Of a DNA stretch of 64,000 bases, positions 26,106 through 36,742 are shown one piece after another (the stretch's first letter is position 1; every line of letters begins with the position of its first letter). This stretch comes from Gammaproteobacteria bacterium (lineage in GTDB: Bacteria > Pseudomonadota > Gammaproteobacteria > Steroidobacterales > Woeseiaceae): positions 1 to 64,000 of the forward strand of contig JAHEFG010000004.1 of assembly GCA_024640305.1 (NCBI GenBank), read 5' to 3'. The position numbers were made by a program, and so were the translations under genes. The notes below the pieces were generated by a model. That model saw only the letters and a list, made by a program, of their open reading frames with translations. It was not told the DNA's origin and ran no database searches.

Positions 26106-28145
26106 TTACAGCAGCGGTACCATCAGCAGTGCAACAATGTTGATGATCTTGATCAGCGGGTTAATAGCGGGTCCCGCCGTATCTTTGTACGGATCGCCGA
26201 CCGTGTCGCCCGTGATCGCAGCTTTGTGAGCGTCAGATCCTTTGCCGCCAAAATTGCCATCTTCGATGAACTTCTTGGCGTTATCCCACGCACCGCCACC
26301 TGCTGTCATCGATATGGCGACAAACAGGCCAGTGACGATTGTGCCCAGCAGCAGGCCGCCGAGTGCTTTCGGTCCTAAAATCAGGCCAACAGCCAGAGGC
26401 ACTAGAATTGGCAGCAACGACGGAATAACCATTTCCTTGATTGCAGCCTTGGTCAGCAGGTCGACGGCGCGACTGTAGTCGGGCTTGCCGGTGCCTTCCA
26501 TAATGCCTTCGATCTCCCGGAACTGGCGGCGAACTTCCTGAACGACAGCGCCGGCAGCGCGGCCAACAGCCTCCATCGCCATTGCGCCGAACAGAAACGG
26601 TACGAGACCACCGATGAACAGGCCAATGATGACCAGGTGATCATTGAGCAGGAATACAGCGTCGATGTTCTCTTTCTCGAGAGCGTTGGTGTAGTCAGCA
26701 AACAGTACGAGAGCAGCAAGTCCGGCTGAGCCAATCGCGTAGCCTTTTGTCACAGCTTTGGTCGTGTTACCTACGGCGTCGAGCTGGTCAGTGATCTTGC
26801 GAACCTCTGGCGGCAGTTCCGCCATCTCGGCAATGCCGCCCGCGTTGTCGGTGATTGGTCCGAAAGCGTCTAGTGCAACAACAACACCGGTCATCGACAG
26901 CATTGTCGTGGCGGCGATAGCGATGTTGTACAGACCAGCAAGGGTGTCACCATCAGGTGCCAGCGCGAATGCGCCCCAGATGCTTGCGCAAACAGCAAGT
27001 ACGGGAAGAGCGGTAGCTTTCATCGAGATACCGAGGCCCGCGATGATGTTGGTGGCATCGCCTGTCAGCGATGCCTCTGCGATGGTCCTGACCGGCTTGA
27101 ACTCGGTGCCGGTGTAGTATTCGGTGATGACGACCATTGCGGCTGTCAAAGCGAGACCGATGAGTGCAGAGTAATAAATGCTCTTCGTGGCAGCGCCACC
27201 GCCCATCATCATGTCGGTGACGAAGTAAAATGCGATAGCGGCCAGGATACCGGCAACGATCATGCCCTTATACAAGGCTCCCATGATCTTGCCGCCGTCC
27301 GATGTCTTGACGAAGAACGTACCGACAATCGAAGCAACGATTGAAACCGCACCCAGAACGAGCGGATACACAATCGCTTGTTCACCATAGCTTGCCGCGA
27401 CAAGACCGCCCAGCAGCATGGTGGCGATGATCGTTACTGCGTAGGTCTCAAAAAGGTCAGCCGCCATGCCTGCACAGTCGCCCACGTTGTCGCCGACATT
27501 GTCAGCTATGACACCAGGGTTGCGCGGATCGTCTTCCGGGATACCAGCTTCGACCTTACCTACCAGGTCAGCGCCAACGTCAGCACCCTTCGTGAAGATA
27601 CCGCCGCCGAGACGAGCGAAGATGGATATCAGGGATCCGCCAAAAGCGAGGCCGATAAGCGCGTGTACCGCATCTTCCGTCGTCGCGCCCGAGTTGAGCA
27701 GAATCAGGAAATAACCGGCAACGCCGAGCAGGCCGAGTCCAACGACGAGCAATCCGGTGATAGCACCGCCGCGGAATGCGACGTTGAGGGCCGGGTTGAC
27801 GCCTTTGGTAGCTGCCTCCGCGGTGCGGACATTAGCTCGAACCGAGACATACATGCCGATGTAGCCGGCCAGCGCGGAAAAAACTGCGCCGATCGCGAAA
27901 CCGATGCCGGTCGCCCAGTCGAGGGCAAAGCCCAGGATCACGAACAACACGACGCCGACGGCACCGATTGTGAGGTATTGACGATCCATATAGGCTTTTG
28001 CGCCCTCCTGGATCGCTGCGGCGATTTCCTGCATCCGCTCGTTGCCGGCCGGTTGCTTGAGAATCCACCGCGTAGAAATTATTCCGAACAGAACGGCTAG
28101 GGCGCCAGAGCCGATCGAGAGCCACAGGGCTAGCTCGTTAATCAT
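26106..28145 (-). CDS. hppA: Membrane-bound H+-translocating pyrophosphatase, K+-independent type
   Basis: Couples pyrophosphate hydrolysis to ion pumping across the inner membrane. 679 aa, about 16 hydrophobic segments. Substrate-site motifs are present ([20 protein letters not shown], then [20 protein letters not shown]) and the C-terminal [20 protein letters not shown]. The subclass-deciding stretch reads [17 protein letters not shown] with Lys463, as in the K+-independent H+-pumping enzyme of Rhodospirillum; K+-dependent forms have Ala there. ATG 28145 has AGGAG upstream. It lies downstream of pfp on the same strand, and a possible extended -10 (TGGTATGAT, 28284-28276) sits at the pfp end. 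Confidence 0.95.
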   Translation of the reverse strand: MINELALWLSIGSGALAVLFGIISTRWILKQPAGNERMQEIAAAIQEGAKAYMDRQYLTIGAVGVVLFVILGFALDWATGIGFAIGAVFSALAGYIGMYVSVRANVRTAEAATKGVNPALNVAFRGGAITGLLVVGLGLLGVAGYFLILLNSGATTEDAVHALIGLAFGGSLISIFARLGGGIFTKGADVGADLVGKVEAGIPEDDPRNPGVIADNVGDNVGDCAGMAADLFETYAVTIIATMLLGGLVAASYGEQAIVYPLVLGAVSIVASIVGTFFVKTSDGGKIMGALYKGMIVAGILAAIAFYFVTDMMMGGGAATKSIYYSALIGLALTAAMVVITEYYTGTEFKPVRTIAEASLTGDATNIIAGLGISMKATALPVLAVCASIWGAFALAPDGDTLAGLYNIAIAATTMLSMTGVVVALDAFGPITDNAGGIAEMAELPPEVRKITDQLDAVGNTTKAVTKGYAIGSAGLAALVLFADYTNALEKENIDAVFLLNDHLVIIGLFIGGLVPFLFGAMAMEAVGRAAGAVVQEVRRQFREIEGIMEGTGKPDYSRAVDLLTKAAIKEMVIPSLLPILVPLAVGLILGPKALGGLLLGTIVTGLFVAISMTAGGGAWDNAKKFIEDGNFGGKGSDAHKAAITGDTVGDPYKDTAGPAINPLIKIINIVALLMVPLL

Positions 28146-28276
28146 TTGGTATCTCCTGACTGAGTGCTTACTGATCGAACGCAACCGCCGCCGCTGGCTG
28201 TATTGCCAACAATCGGGTCACGCTCCTATTTTTATTTCCCCAAAAAGGTTTGTTCACCGGCTGAGCCGGGCGCGCA

Positions 28277-29539
28277 TCATACCACAAATTTTGTCTTTAG
28301 CCGCGGCTTCACGGCAACGTTCTTGAGCGTGACATAATCCGGTAAGCCGTTGATATATGGTGGATAATCTTCGCCTCGAATTAGTGGTTCCAGGTATCGT
28401 CTAGCGGCTGCCGTAATTCCGAAGCCATCCTTCGTGATGTAGCGCTTGGGCAGCATTTTCTCCTTGTTCGCTATGCGCGACAGCGGGGCAGATTCGATTT
28501 TCCAGCGGAAAGGTTTGTCCGAAACCCGCTTGATAACAGGCATGACCGCTGTTTTGCCCTGTAACGCCAACTGAACAGCCACCTTGCCGACGGCGTAGGC
28601 CTGATCAACATCGGTCCGGGATGCGATATGCCGTGCCGATCGTTGCAGGTAGTCGGCAACAGCATAGTGGTACTTGAACCCGAGGTTGTCGCGAATCATT
28701 TTGGCTACCACAGGCGCTACGCCACCGAGCTGTGCGTGCCCGAACGCGTCCCGCGTGCCGGCTTCGGCGAGGAATTTGCCGTTGGCAAATTGCGCGCCTT
28801 CACTCACGACGATGACGCAATAATCGTACTTTTTTACGCTCTCACGAACGCGTTTCAGGAATTCCCGCTTTTTGAATGGCACCTCAGGGAACAAAATGAT
28901 GTGCGGTGCGTCCCCGGGTTTACTGCCCGCCAGGCCACCGGCTGCGGCTATCCAGCCCGCATGACGGCCCATAACCTCGAGCACAAATACCTTGGTGGAC
29001 GTTTTCGCCATCGAGATGACGTCCAGCGCGGCCTCCCGCGTTGATACGGCCACATACTTGGCGACGGAGCCGAAGCCCGGACAGGTGTCAGTAACAGGCA
29101 GGTCGTTGTCGACGGTTTTCGGGATTCCGAGGCAGGTTACCGCGTAGCCCATGCTCTTGCTGATTTGCGACACCTTGTGCGCGGTATCCATGGAATCGTT
29201 GCCGCCGTTATAGAAGAAGTAGCCGATATCATGGGCACGAAATACATCAATCAGTCGCTCATACTCGGCTCTGTTTTCCTCAATGCCCTTGAGTTTGTAT
29301 CGAGCTGATCCAAATGCGCCACCCGGTGTGTGCTTTAGAGCTGCGATCGTGCGCGCACTTTCGCGGCTGGTATCGATCATGTCTTCGGTCAGCGCGCCAA
29401 TAATACCGTTGCGGCCGGCATAGACCTTTTTGATGTGGCTACGGTGCTTGCGAGCAGTTTCTATTACGCCGCAGGCGCTTGCATTGATTACGGCGGTTAC
29501 GCCACCCGACTGGGCATAAAATGCATTTCTGGCTGACAT
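28277..29539 (-). CDS. pfp: Pyrophosphate-dependent 6-phosphofructokinase
   Basis: Reversible fructose-6-phosphate phosphorylation using PPi. 420 aa from ATG 29539; the open frame upstream to 29956 is the shadow of adk. The phosphoryl-donor loop reads GGNDS (112-116), with Asp in the position where ATP enzymes have Gly. The catalytic loop is PKTVDNDL, with the Lys typical of PPi enzymes where ATP enzymes have Gly. MGRHAGW binds the sugar phosphate. The pairing with hppA is known from Methylococcus and relatives, where such enzymes also act on sedoheptulose-7-phosphate. PPi specificity is strongly suggested, not proven. Confidence 0.9.
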   Translation of the reverse strand: MSARNAFYAQSGGVTAVINASACGVIETARKHRSHIKKVYAGRNGIIGALTEDMIDTSRESARTIAALKHTPGGAFGSARYKLKGIEENRAEYERLIDVFRAHDIGYFFYNGGNDSMDTAHKVSQISKSMGYAVTCLGIPKTVDNDLPVTDTCPGFGSVAKYVAVSTREAALDVISMAKTSTKVFVLEVMGRHAGWIAAAGGLAGSKPGDAPHIILFPEVPFKKREFLKRVRESVKKYDYCVIVVSEGAQFANGKFLAEAGTRDAFGHAQLGGVAPVVAKMIRDNLGFKYHYAVADYLQRSARHIASRTDVDQAYAVGKVAVQLALQGKTAVMPVIKRVSDKPFRWKIESAPLSRIANKEKMLPKRYITKDGFGITAAARRYLEPLIRGEDYPPYINGLPDYVTLKNVAVKPRLKTKFVV

Positions 29540-29650
29540 TTCGACTATTCCCTGCTGTGCTTGGCTCAAAGGTTGCGAGGATATCACTGATTGACCTGAA
29601 ACCTCATTGCCGGTAGCGTACGCGCGCTGATTCGCAATTGAGACAAAAGC

Positions 29651-30298
29651 ATGCGCATCGTACTGCTTGGCGCGCCTGGCTGCGGCAAAGGTACCCAAGC
29701 CAAGAAACTGATGGCGGACAAAAATATCCCGCAGATCTCTACCGGAGATATGCTTCGTGAGGCCGTTGCCCATGGCACGCGATTTGGCCAGCAAGCCAAG
29801 TTGACGATAGATTCCGGGAACCTGGTTCCGGATGAGGTTGTGCTGGGAATCATCAGCGAACGGCTGCGCCGGCCTGATGCGGCGGACGGCTTCATTCTCG
29901 ACGGCTTTCCGCGGACGGAACGGCAGGCGCTTGATCTCGAAGAACTGCTTGATCAACTGGAAACGCCGCTTGACGCTGCCGTACTGCTGGATATCGATTT
30001 TGAGATTCTGATGAAGCGGCTAACTGGTCGCAGAACTTGCTCTCTCACCGGGCAGTTGCTGAATATTCACTTCTCGTCCCAGGAAGAACTCGATGCATGC
30101 ACAAACGCGGGCGGCGAACTGATTCAACGCGAGGACGACAATGAAAAGACGATCACGAGTCGTCTGGACGTTTATCACGCGCGAACAGAGCCACTGATCG
30201 AGTTCTTCAGCAGTCGTGGACAGCTCAAGATCGTCGATGCCGTCGGCAGCGTCGATGAGGTTTATGAGCGGCTGTTGGAGGCTCTACAAGAGGGTTAA
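29651..30298 (+). CDS. adk: Adenylate kinase
   Basis: Interconverts AMP + ATP and 2 ADP. 215 aa, long form. P-loop GAPGCGKGTQ, AMP site STGDMLREAV, DGFPRT, the LID with RRTCSLTGQLLNIHF (the four-Cys zinc set of Gram-positive enzymes is not retained) and the closing SRLDVYHARTEPLIEFF. TTGACC-N17-TAGCGT (29591-29619) may be its promoter. It diverges from pfp with a 111-nt gap and its 3' end overlaps rnd by 15 nt. Confidence 0.96.
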   Translation: MRIVLLGAPGCGKGTQAKKLMADKNIPQISTGDMLREAVAHGTRFGQQAKLTIDSGNLVPDEVVLGIISERLRRPDAADGFILDGFPRTERQALDLEELLDQLETPLDAAVLLDIDFEILMKRLTGRRTCSLTGQLLNIHFSSQEELDACTNAGGELIQREDDNEKTITSRLDVYHARTEPLIEFFSSRGQLKIVDAVGSVDEVYERLLEALQEG

Positions 30299-31357
30299 CA
30301 GCTGCTCGCCGATTAACTCTCGTCGCCAACCATTTAAGACACGCGATTCGCGATCGCCGCCGATTATGACGGCAGACAAATCTCTTTTCGACGCGAGTGT
30401 TTCGGCGGCCAGCCCCAGATCGGCAGCGCATTCCGCAACTTGCTTTTGCATCGATACCAGCAGCGACTTCTGTTCCTCGTCGGGCGCTTCTGGCGGCCGA
30501 TAACTGGAACCATCCGCTGCCGAAGCTGTGATAGCAGCCAGAATATCTCTGCCAACACGGCGGATCAGTCCCGCCTGCAGGCCGTCGATTTTCTCAAGAT
30601 CGGCCATCGTTGCTGGCATGGCTTTTGCTAATTCAGTCAGAACCGCATCCTTCGCAATCCACTGCCGCGGTCGATTTGCACGCAGCGCTTCGGTTTCGCG
30701 CCACGCAGCGAGACGCGTTGCTGCAGCTCGGCGGTCTCCTTTCAGGTTTCGCGCGCCCTTCAATCGGGCAACAGCCAATTCGGGGTTGATGTCGTACAAG
30801 GCCGGATTCAGCAACAGGGCCGAGTCCTCCTCGGCCCAGGTGAGACGACCTTGCTTGTCGAGGCGCTCCGCCAGCATGTCGCAGGCAGGTAGCAGGTATT
30901 CAACGTCCTCCGCGGCGTAATGGAGGTAGTCATCGGATAGCGGTCGGCGCGTCCAGTCGGCGCGCGTATGGGCCTTTGGGATCTCGACATCGAACAGCTC
31001 TTGCACCAGGTTGGCATATCCCATCTGCGGCGCGTAACCCAGCAGCCCCGCGGCCACCTGCGTATCAAATATGCTTTCCGGCATGTAGCTGGCAGCCTGG
31101 TACACGACTTCAATATCCTGACGCCCTGAATGCAAAATCCAGGTCGGTCGCATGAAAGTCTCCCAAAATGCCTGCATGGGGCGGCCGGCCAACGGATCAA
31201 CACAATGGATGCTTGCGCCAGTCGAGATCTGAATCAGGCACAGTTCCGCGAAAAACGTCTTTTCACGCATGAACTCCGTATCGACACCGAGGCGCTCGTG
31301 TTTGCTGAGCTCGCCGCAGAGGGTGTCGGGTTGATCGACATATGTGAATTCAGGCAT
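30284..31357 (-). CDS. rnd: Ribonuclease D
   Basis: 3'-5' exoribonuclease for tRNA 3' maturation. 357 aa. The DEDDy exonuclease set is complete: LGVDTEFMREKTF (Asp, Glu), LHSGRQDIEVVY (Asp) and LHYAAEDVEYLLP (Tyr, Asp). Two HRDC-like helical domains follow (DRRAAATRLAAWRETEALR). Close in length to the 375-aa E. coli enzyme. Convergent with adk (15-nt overlap), divergent from mpl. Confidence 0.95.
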   Translation of the reverse strand: MPEFTYVDQPDTLCGELSKHERLGVDTEFMREKTFFAELCLIQISTGASIHCVDPLAGRPMQAFWETFMRPTWILHSGRQDIEVVYQAASYMPESIFDTQVAAGLLGYAPQMGYANLVQELFDVEIPKAHTRADWTRRPLSDDYLHYAAEDVEYLLPACDMLAERLDKQGRLTWAEEDSALLLNPALYDINPELAVARLKGARNLKGDRRAAATRLAAWRETEALRANRPRQWIAKDAVLTELAKAMPATMADLEKIDGLQAGLIRRVGRDILAAITASAADGSSYRPPEAPDEEQKSLLVSMQKQVAECAADLGLAAETLASKRDLSAVIIGGDRESRVLNGWRRELIGEQLLTLL

Positions 31358-31446
31358 TGCGTCGCCGTGAGGCTAATTTCGAAATCGAAGGTTAACATGC
31401 GATGATTGCGGCTTCTGCAAAACGCTTCTGCACAAAGTCATACTGC

Positions 31447-32817
31447 ATGCATATACATATACTCGGGATCTGTGGAACCTTCATGGGTGGCGTCGCTGCC
31501 CTGGCACGAACTGCCGGCTTCAAGGTGACAGGCTGTGACGGCAACGTGTATCCGCCAATGAGCACACAACTCAGGGAACTGGGCATCGAGGTTCACGAAG
31601 GGTTCGACGCCGCACAGCTTGATCCGGCTCCCGACTGTGTTGTTGTCGGCAATGTCATGAGTCGTGGTATGGAAGTCGTCGAGGCTATGCTCGATCGCGG
31701 CATTCCGTACACATCAGGTCCGCGTTGGCTGGCAGACAATGTCCTGCGCGACCGGCATGTACTGGCCGTGGCCGGCACTCATGGGAAGACAACGGCCGCA
31801 AGTATGCTCGCGTGGATACTCCATGACGCGGGTCATGCGCCCGGTTTCCTGATAGGTGGCATCCCTTTGAATTTCGGGGTCTCCGCGAGCTTTGGAGACT
31901 CAAAGTACTTTGTGGTTGAGGCTGACGAATACGATACCGCGTTCTTCGACAAGCGCTCAAAGTTTGTACATTACGGGCCGCGTACACTGGTGCTCAATAA
32001 CCTGGAGTTTGACCACGCCGACATTTTCGACGATATGAACGCGATCCTTTGGCAGTTTCATCAGCTACTGCGGACGGTACCAGGGGCGGGACGGGTTATT
32101 GCCAATGAGGCGGACGAAAACCTGACCAGGCTTCTCGGTATGGGATGCTGGACGCCGGTTGAGACTTTTGGGTCCGGAAATGGTGCCGACTGGAGCGCGC
32201 GGTTCCTGGACTCGGCTGAACGCCGCATCAGTATTACCACTCCCGAGGGGAAGTCCGGCGATGTACGCTGGAATCTCGGCGGTCGACATAATCTTGAAAA
32301 CGCGCTCGCCGCGGTTGCAGCGGCGCAATCGGCCGGCGTGAGTCTGAAACAAGCACTGCTTGCCTTGTCCCGGTTTGAGGGCGTGAAGAGACGAATGGAA
32401 CGAACGGCGACCGTCGGCAATATCGCTATTTACGACGACTTCGCCCATCACCCGACGGCAATACGCCGCACAATTGCAGCGATGAAGCGACGCTATCCGG
32501 CGCAGCGTATCGTCGTCGCGATCGAACCTCGCTCCAACACGATGAAGCTGGGCGTACACAATGAAACACTGGCACAGTCTCTTGAGTCAGCGGATGTCGT
32601 GTGGATGTTTGAACCGCCGGACGTCAATGCCGATTTTGTAGGTTCGTTAGCACCACTTGGTGACAGGCTGCGAATGTTCAAAGATTACGACAAGCTCGTG
32701 TCGGATATGGCAGCCAAGGTCTTGTCCGGTGACCAGATCATATTTATGAGTAACGGCGGCTTTGGCTCGGCGCGTCAGACGCTAACGGCCGTTTTGCAGA
32801 GAACCCGAAGCGGTTAG
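31447..32817 (+). CDS. mpl: UDP-MurNAc:L-Ala-gamma-D-Glu-meso-DAP ligase Mpl
   Basis: Murein-recycling ligase that reattaches the tripeptide to UDP-MurNAc. 456 aa, Mur ligase fold: N-terminal MHIHILGICGTFMGGVAALA, the ATP loop AVAGTHGKTTAASMLAW, FVVEADEYDTAFFDKRSKF, LNNLEFDHADIF, and the Mpl-type IYDDFAHHPTAIRRTI. ATG 31447 aligns exactly with E. coli Mpl but has a poor Shine-Dalgarno. ATG 31402 has GAAGG 9 nt upstream and would add 15 residues, so the true start is open. Confidence 0.95.
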   Translation: MHIHILGICGTFMGGVAALARTAGFKVTGCDGNVYPPMSTQLRELGIEVHEGFDAAQLDPAPDCVVVGNVMSRGMEVVEAMLDRGIPYTSGPRWLADNVLRDRHVLAVAGTHGKTTAASMLAWILHDAGHAPGFLIGGIPLNFGVSASFGDSKYFVVEADEYDTAFFDKRSKFVHYGPRTLVLNNLEFDHADIFDDMNAILWQFHQLLRTVPGAGRVIANEADENLTRLLGMGCWTPVETFGSGNGADWSARFLDSAERRISITTPEGKSGDVRWNLGGRHNLENALAAVAAAQSAGVSLKQALLALSRFEGVKRRMERTATVGNIAIYDDFAHHPTAIRRTIAAMKRRYPAQRIVVAIEPRSNTMKLGVHNETLAQSLESADVVWMFEPPDVNADFVGSLAPLGDRLRMFKDYDKLVSDMAAKVLSGDQIIFMSNGGFGSARQTLTAVLQRTRSG

Positions 32818-32941
32818 TCCCTGTGCAGCTAAAGCCGATATAGCGCAGCGCTGGCGCTGTTCGATCAGCAATTGCCCTGATACTCCATCAGGTCGATACC
32901 CTATGCTCGTGCCGGGGCCTGTCTGCTATGCTCGCTTTCAT

Positions 32942-33328
32942 ATGCGAGGATTCAGGCGAAATAACCTGGCGGTGATTGTACTGCTGGCATCTTTGTTGAT
33001 GCGGGCGGGAATCCCTGACGGCTACATGCCTTCCGCAGGAGACAATGGCTTGCTGTTCGAGCTGTGCCCGGCTGGCGTGCCCGAGTCCTTCATGCGGGCG
33101 CTTTCCGGTTCAGCAAATCATCACCATCATGCCGCTGCGGAATCTTCTGAACCACATTACGATGCAGGCCAATGTCCTATTGGCCATATCTTGTCCTCGT
33201 CCGTTGCGTTTGACGATTTTTGGCAATTTGAATCGGCTCCTGCCGTGCAGGAGTACATCAATACCTTCGTTCCAACATACAAGTCCCTGTCGCTAATCGG
33301 TCACCGATCGCGCGGCCCTCCAGCCTGA
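32942..33328 (+). CDS. Small periplasmic His-rich protein, DUF2946-like
   Basis: 128 aa. A signal-anchor-like N-terminus (NNLAVIVLLASLLMRAGIPD), then a metal-ligand-rich segment (HHHHAAAESSEPHYDAGQCP, then IGH). Small proteins of this shape (DUF2946) are often beside TonB-dependent copper receptors, and here a Met-rich receptor follows 73 nt later. Family assignment rests on length, topology and context and is moderate. The start at 32942 is chosen so that the hydrophobic segment is near the N-terminus; 32903 is also open. Confidence 0.65.
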   Translation: MRGFRRNNLAVIVLLASLLMRAGIPDGYMPSAGDNGLLFELCPAGVPESFMRALSGSANHHHHAAAESSEPHYDAGQCPIGHILSSSVAFDDFWQFESAPAVQEYINTFVPTYKSLSLIGHRSRGPPA

Positions 33329-33350
33329 TCTGCACAAATAGTCTGATTAT

Positions 33351-33375
33351 TTCGCGACGCTAATTTCGTCGCGAA
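33351..33375. repeat. Perfect 9-bp inverted repeat between the DUF2946-like gene and the TonB receptor
   Basis: TTCGCGACG-N7-CGTCGCGAA. As RNA it makes a stable GC-rich hairpin 27 nt before the receptor ATG, followed by TGTTTGTG. It may be an operator, a processing site or a weak terminator that sets the ratio of the two products. Confidence 0.6.
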
Positions 33376-33401
33376 TGTTTGTGTATTCCAGGAGCAAAAG
33401 A

Positions 33402-35483
33402 ATGAGAATCTGCAAGAGCGCGGTGCTCGCTGCGCTTATTTCAGTTCCGGTGATTGTTATCGCCCAGGAGACCCGGGAGGACGTTGAGGCCGAACCTTAT
33501 GAAATCGTCGTCGTCGGCCGATCCATATCGACGAGCACGTCGCGCGTAGAAGTTGCACGCGAAATCCTTGTCGATACTGCTACAGCCCTAAGAGAAATTC
33601 CCGGCGCCACCGTCAACAGCAATGGTGCTATCACCGGCATCGCACAGTACCGCGGCATGTATGGGGATCGTGTAGCCGTGGATATCGACCAGCTCGGCAT
33701 CGTTACCGGTGGACCCAATGCCATGGACACGCCGCTGTCTTACATGTCGCCAATGATGACGGAAGAACTCGTCGTTACACGCGGCATCGCAAGCGTGTCG
33801 CTCGCACCCGAGACGATCGGTGGGCACATCAATTCCAGGACAGCTCGCGGTTCTTTCGGTGAGAGTGATTTTGCTGTGACCGGTGTGCTCGGAGCCCGTT
33901 TCATGGACAACGGCAATGTCAGTACGTCAGTTGCTCGTTTGACGTTGGCCAACGAGAGGCATCGGCTGTCAGCGCTTACCGAGATCGATAACGGTAGCGA
34001 TATCCGAACACCCGAAGGTGAGATCAGGCCATCCCGGCTTAATCGCAAGCGCTACGATATTAGTTACGCATTCGATGACAGCGCAAAGAGCTTTACGGTA
34101 TATGCCGGCAAGCTCGATACAGAGGACACCGGAACACCGGCGCTGCCCATGGATATCGTTGTTATTGATACGACGCTGTTTGGTACGCAGTTTGCGCTGC
34201 AAGCAGGTCCAAACTGGCTGCTGGAAGGACGATTCTCCTATAGCGATGTTGACCACGTGATGGACAATTATTCACTGCGACAGGCGCCGCTGCCGGCGAT
34301 GTATCGTGTCAATGATGCGCGTGGCTCGGGGTCACAGTTCTATTTGGCGGGCATGTCCACACGGGGTCACTCGAAACTCGTATTTGGTGTTGATGGCATC
34401 ATGGCACGACACGATTCCGTTATCACGAATCCGAATAATGCGATGTTTCAGGTAGATAACTTCTCCGCAGTTGAGCGTGACTTGCTTGGCGTGTTCGCGG
34501 AGTGGAGTCGTGATGTCGAAAGCGGCCGGGTCGAATTCGGTCTGCGCTATAACCGTGTAGATACAGATGCCGCTGGCGTCGGTGCAACGGGCATGATGGG
34601 ACCGATGGGAGCCAGCGTCGACCTGCTCGCCGCAGACTTTGGTGCCGCCGAACGCGGACTGGGCTGGAACTCGCTCGACGGTGTCATCAAGTACCGACGC
34701 CTGTTCGCTGATGACGCTGAATGGAGTATCGAAGTCGGTCGCAAGAGCCGCGCACCGTCTTATCAGGAGCTGTATCTATGGTTGCCGATGCAGGCGACAG
34801 GCGGGCTAGCCGATGGTAGAACCTATATTGGCAATCTCGACCTTCGGCAAGAGCGCGCGACCGAATTTGTCATTGGCATCAGTGCGGACGCAGGTTCCTG
34901 GTCGGCATCGCCGCAGATCTTCTACAGGAGAGTCAGCGATTACATCCAGGGCGTGCCGTCGACCAATATGACGGCAAACATGGTGGCAATGATGATGACC
35001 GGTAGTCCACCTTTGCAGTTTGCAAATGTCGATGCGGAGTTGTGGGGTTTCGACGCAGCGTGGAGTTACACGCTGAGCGAGCGATTCTTGTTGGATGGCA
35101 TCGTCACTGCCGTCCGCGGTCGTCGAACCGACGTTAACGATGACCTGTATCGCCTGTCGCCGTTCAGCGCGAGTGTCGGGCTTACCTATAACGGTGATTC
35201 GTGGGCATTGAATACCGAGGTGACCCGTTACGCGGATCAGAGAAACGTCTCAAGCTATAACGGCGAAACTGAGACAGCAGGGTATTGGCTGGCCAATATC
35301 GGGTTCAGCTGGAACCCGAATGCGTGGTTGCGTGCCGACGCGCGCGTTGACAATGTCTTGAACGAAAGTTACCAGGATCATGTCACGGGCATCAATCGAG
35401 CGGCTGGTTCGGATATACCGGTAGGGCAACGCCTGTTCGGCGCGGAGCGCACGCTGAGCGTTGGATTAATCTACAGCTTCTGA
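33402..35483 (+). CDS. TonB-dependent outer-membrane receptor, probable copper receptor (OprC/NosA type)
   Basis: 693 aa: signal peptide ([16 protein letters not shown]), TonB-box-like YEIVVVGR, plug domain ([34 protein letters not shown]) and a 22-strand barrel ending in the outer-membrane signature LSVGLIYSF. Methionine clusters are notable ([25 protein letters not shown]), as in copper-binding OprC. The small His-rich neighbour supports a copper role, but the substrate is inferred. AGGAG lies 8 nt before ATG 33402. The last 13 nt overlap hemL. Confidence 0.8.
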   Translation: MRICKSAVLAALISVPVIVIAQETREDVEAEPYEIVVVGRSISTSTSRVEVAREILVDTATALREIPGATVNSNGAITGIAQYRGMYGDRVAVDIDQLGIVTGGPNAMDTPLSYMSPMMTEELVVTRGIASVSLAPETIGGHINSRTARGSFGESDFAVTGVLGARFMDNGNVSTSVARLTLANERHRLSALTEIDNGSDIRTPEGEIRPSRLNRKRYDISYAFDDSAKSFTVYAGKLDTEDTGTPALPMDIVVIDTTLFGTQFALQAGPNWLLEGRFSYSDVDHVMDNYSLRQAPLPAMYRVNDARGSGSQFYLAGMSTRGHSKLVFGVDGIMARHDSVITNPNNAMFQVDNFSAVERDLLGVFAEWSRDVESGRVEFGLRYNRVDTDAAGVGATGMMGPMGASVDLLAADFGAAERGLGWNSLDGVIKYRRLFADDAEWSIEVGRKSRAPSYQELYLWLPMQATGGLADGRTYIGNLDLRQERATEFVIGISADAGSWSASPQIFYRRVSDYIQGVPSTNMTANMVAMMMTGSPPLQFANVDAELWGFDAAWSYTLSERFLLDGIVTAVRGRRTDVNDDLYRLSPFSASVGLTYNGDSWALNTEVTRYADQRNVSSYNGETETAGYWLANIGFSWNPNAWLRADARVDNVLNESYQDHVTGINRAAGSDIPVGQRLFGAERTLSVGLIYSF

Positions 35484-36742
35484 GCCATCACTTTTGCGGC
35501 GGCGGCGAGAGTTTGTTCTATCTCGTCGTTGCCGTGAGCGGCTGAAACAAAACCGGCTTCATATGCCGAAGGAGCGAGGTAAATGCCTTCCGCAAGCATG
35601 CCGTGGAAAAACAATTTAAATCGCTCGATGTCTGCCGCGGAAACCTGCGAAAAGCTCCGCACCGGGCCACCGTCGGTAAACACAAAGCCAAACATCCCAC
35701 CCGCCTGCTCGACAGCCAGCGGAATACCAGCATCCTGTGCTGCAGCGGCCAGCCCATTTACCAGCTGTTGCGTGCGTTCACCCAACGCCTCGTAGAATCC
35801 GGGTCGATCAATTTGCTCAAGAGTTTCGAGGCCCGCCGCCATAGCAACAGGATTGCCGGACAGCGTGCCGGCCTGGTAAACCGGCCCATCGGGTGCAATG
35901 CTGGCCATGATGTCTGCGCGACCGCCAAATGCCGCAGCCGGCATGCCGCCGCCAACGATCTTGCCCAGCGTTGTCAGGTCAGGTTGGATGCCAAACAGAG
36001 ATTGTGCGCCACCTTTAGCAACACGGAATCCCGTCATGACCTCATCCAATATCAACACGGCGCCGGCGGCGGTGCATTGTTCGCGCAGGGTTTCAAGAAA
36101 ACCCGGTACCGGTGGCACCATATTCATGTTGCCGGCGATCGGCTCAACGATGACGCACGCGACTTCGTCGCCAAACTCGGAAAACGCCTCGCGCACAGCG
36201 ACCGCGTCGTTGTAGGCCAACGTGATTGTGTGCTCCGCGAGCCCGGCGGGAACACCCGGTGAGCTGGGCACGCCGAGAGTCAGAGCGCCGGAACCCGCTT
36301 TGATCAACAGAGAGTCGGAGTGCCCGTGGTAGCAGCCCTCGAATTTGATGATTTTGTCGCGGCCGGTATGGCCTCTGGCCAGGCGGATGGCACTCATCGT
36401 TGCCTCGGTGCCGGAGCTGACCATGCGCAGCTTTTCAATCGATGGCACCAGCGAGCAGATCTTCTGTGCCAGGCGCGTTTCCAGTATGCAGGGGGCGCCG
36501 AAACTCAGTCCATTCTGGGCGGTCTCGATGACGGCGCTAATGACGGCCGGGTGTGAATGGCCAAGAATCATTGGCCCCCAGGAGCCAACGTAGTCGATAT
36601 AACGACGCCCGTCTTCGGCCTCCAGCCACGCGCCCCTGGCACTCTTGAAAAAGACAGGATCGCCTCCGACTCCGGCAAATGCTCGTACCGGCGAATTCAC
36701 TCCGCCGGGAATTACTTTTTGTGCTTCAGAAAACAGGCTCAT
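35471..36742 (-). CDS. hemL: Glutamate-1-semialdehyde 2,1-aminomutase HemL
   Basis: PLP enzyme making 5-aminolevulinate in the C5 heme pathway. 423 aa. It starts [19 protein letters not shown], with [48 protein letters not shown] and the PLP-lysine segment [12 protein letters not shown]. Its ATG lies 17 nt inside cpdA, so the two are probably translationally coupled. Last gene of the metK-ahcY-cpdA-hemL run. Confidence 0.97.
   Translation of the reverse strand: MSLFSEAQKVIPGGVNSPVRAFAGVGGDPVFFKSARGAWLEAEDGRRYIDYVGSWGPMILGHSHPAVISAVIETAQNGLSFGAPCILETRLAQKICSLVPSIEKLRMVSSGTEATMSAIRLARGHTGRDKIIKFEGCYHGHSDSLLIKAGSGALTLGVPSSPGVPAGLAEHTITLAYNDAVAVREAFSEFGDEVACVIVEPIAGNMNMVPPVPGFLETLREQCTAAGAVLILDEVMTGFRVAKGGAQSLFGIQPDLTTLGKIVGGGMPAAAFGGRADIMASIAPDGPVYQAGTLSGNPVAMAAGLETLEQIDRPGFYEALGERTQQLVNGLAAAAQDAGIPLAVEQAGGMFGFVFTDGGPVRSFSQVSAADIERFKLFFHGMLAEGIYLAPSAYEAGFVSAAHGNDEIEQTLAAAAKVMAQKL

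Noticed and set aside
29540-29956. N-terminal extension of pfp through adk
   Set aside because: The extra 139 residues are the reverse complement of adk; family start is MSARNAFYAQSGG at 29539.
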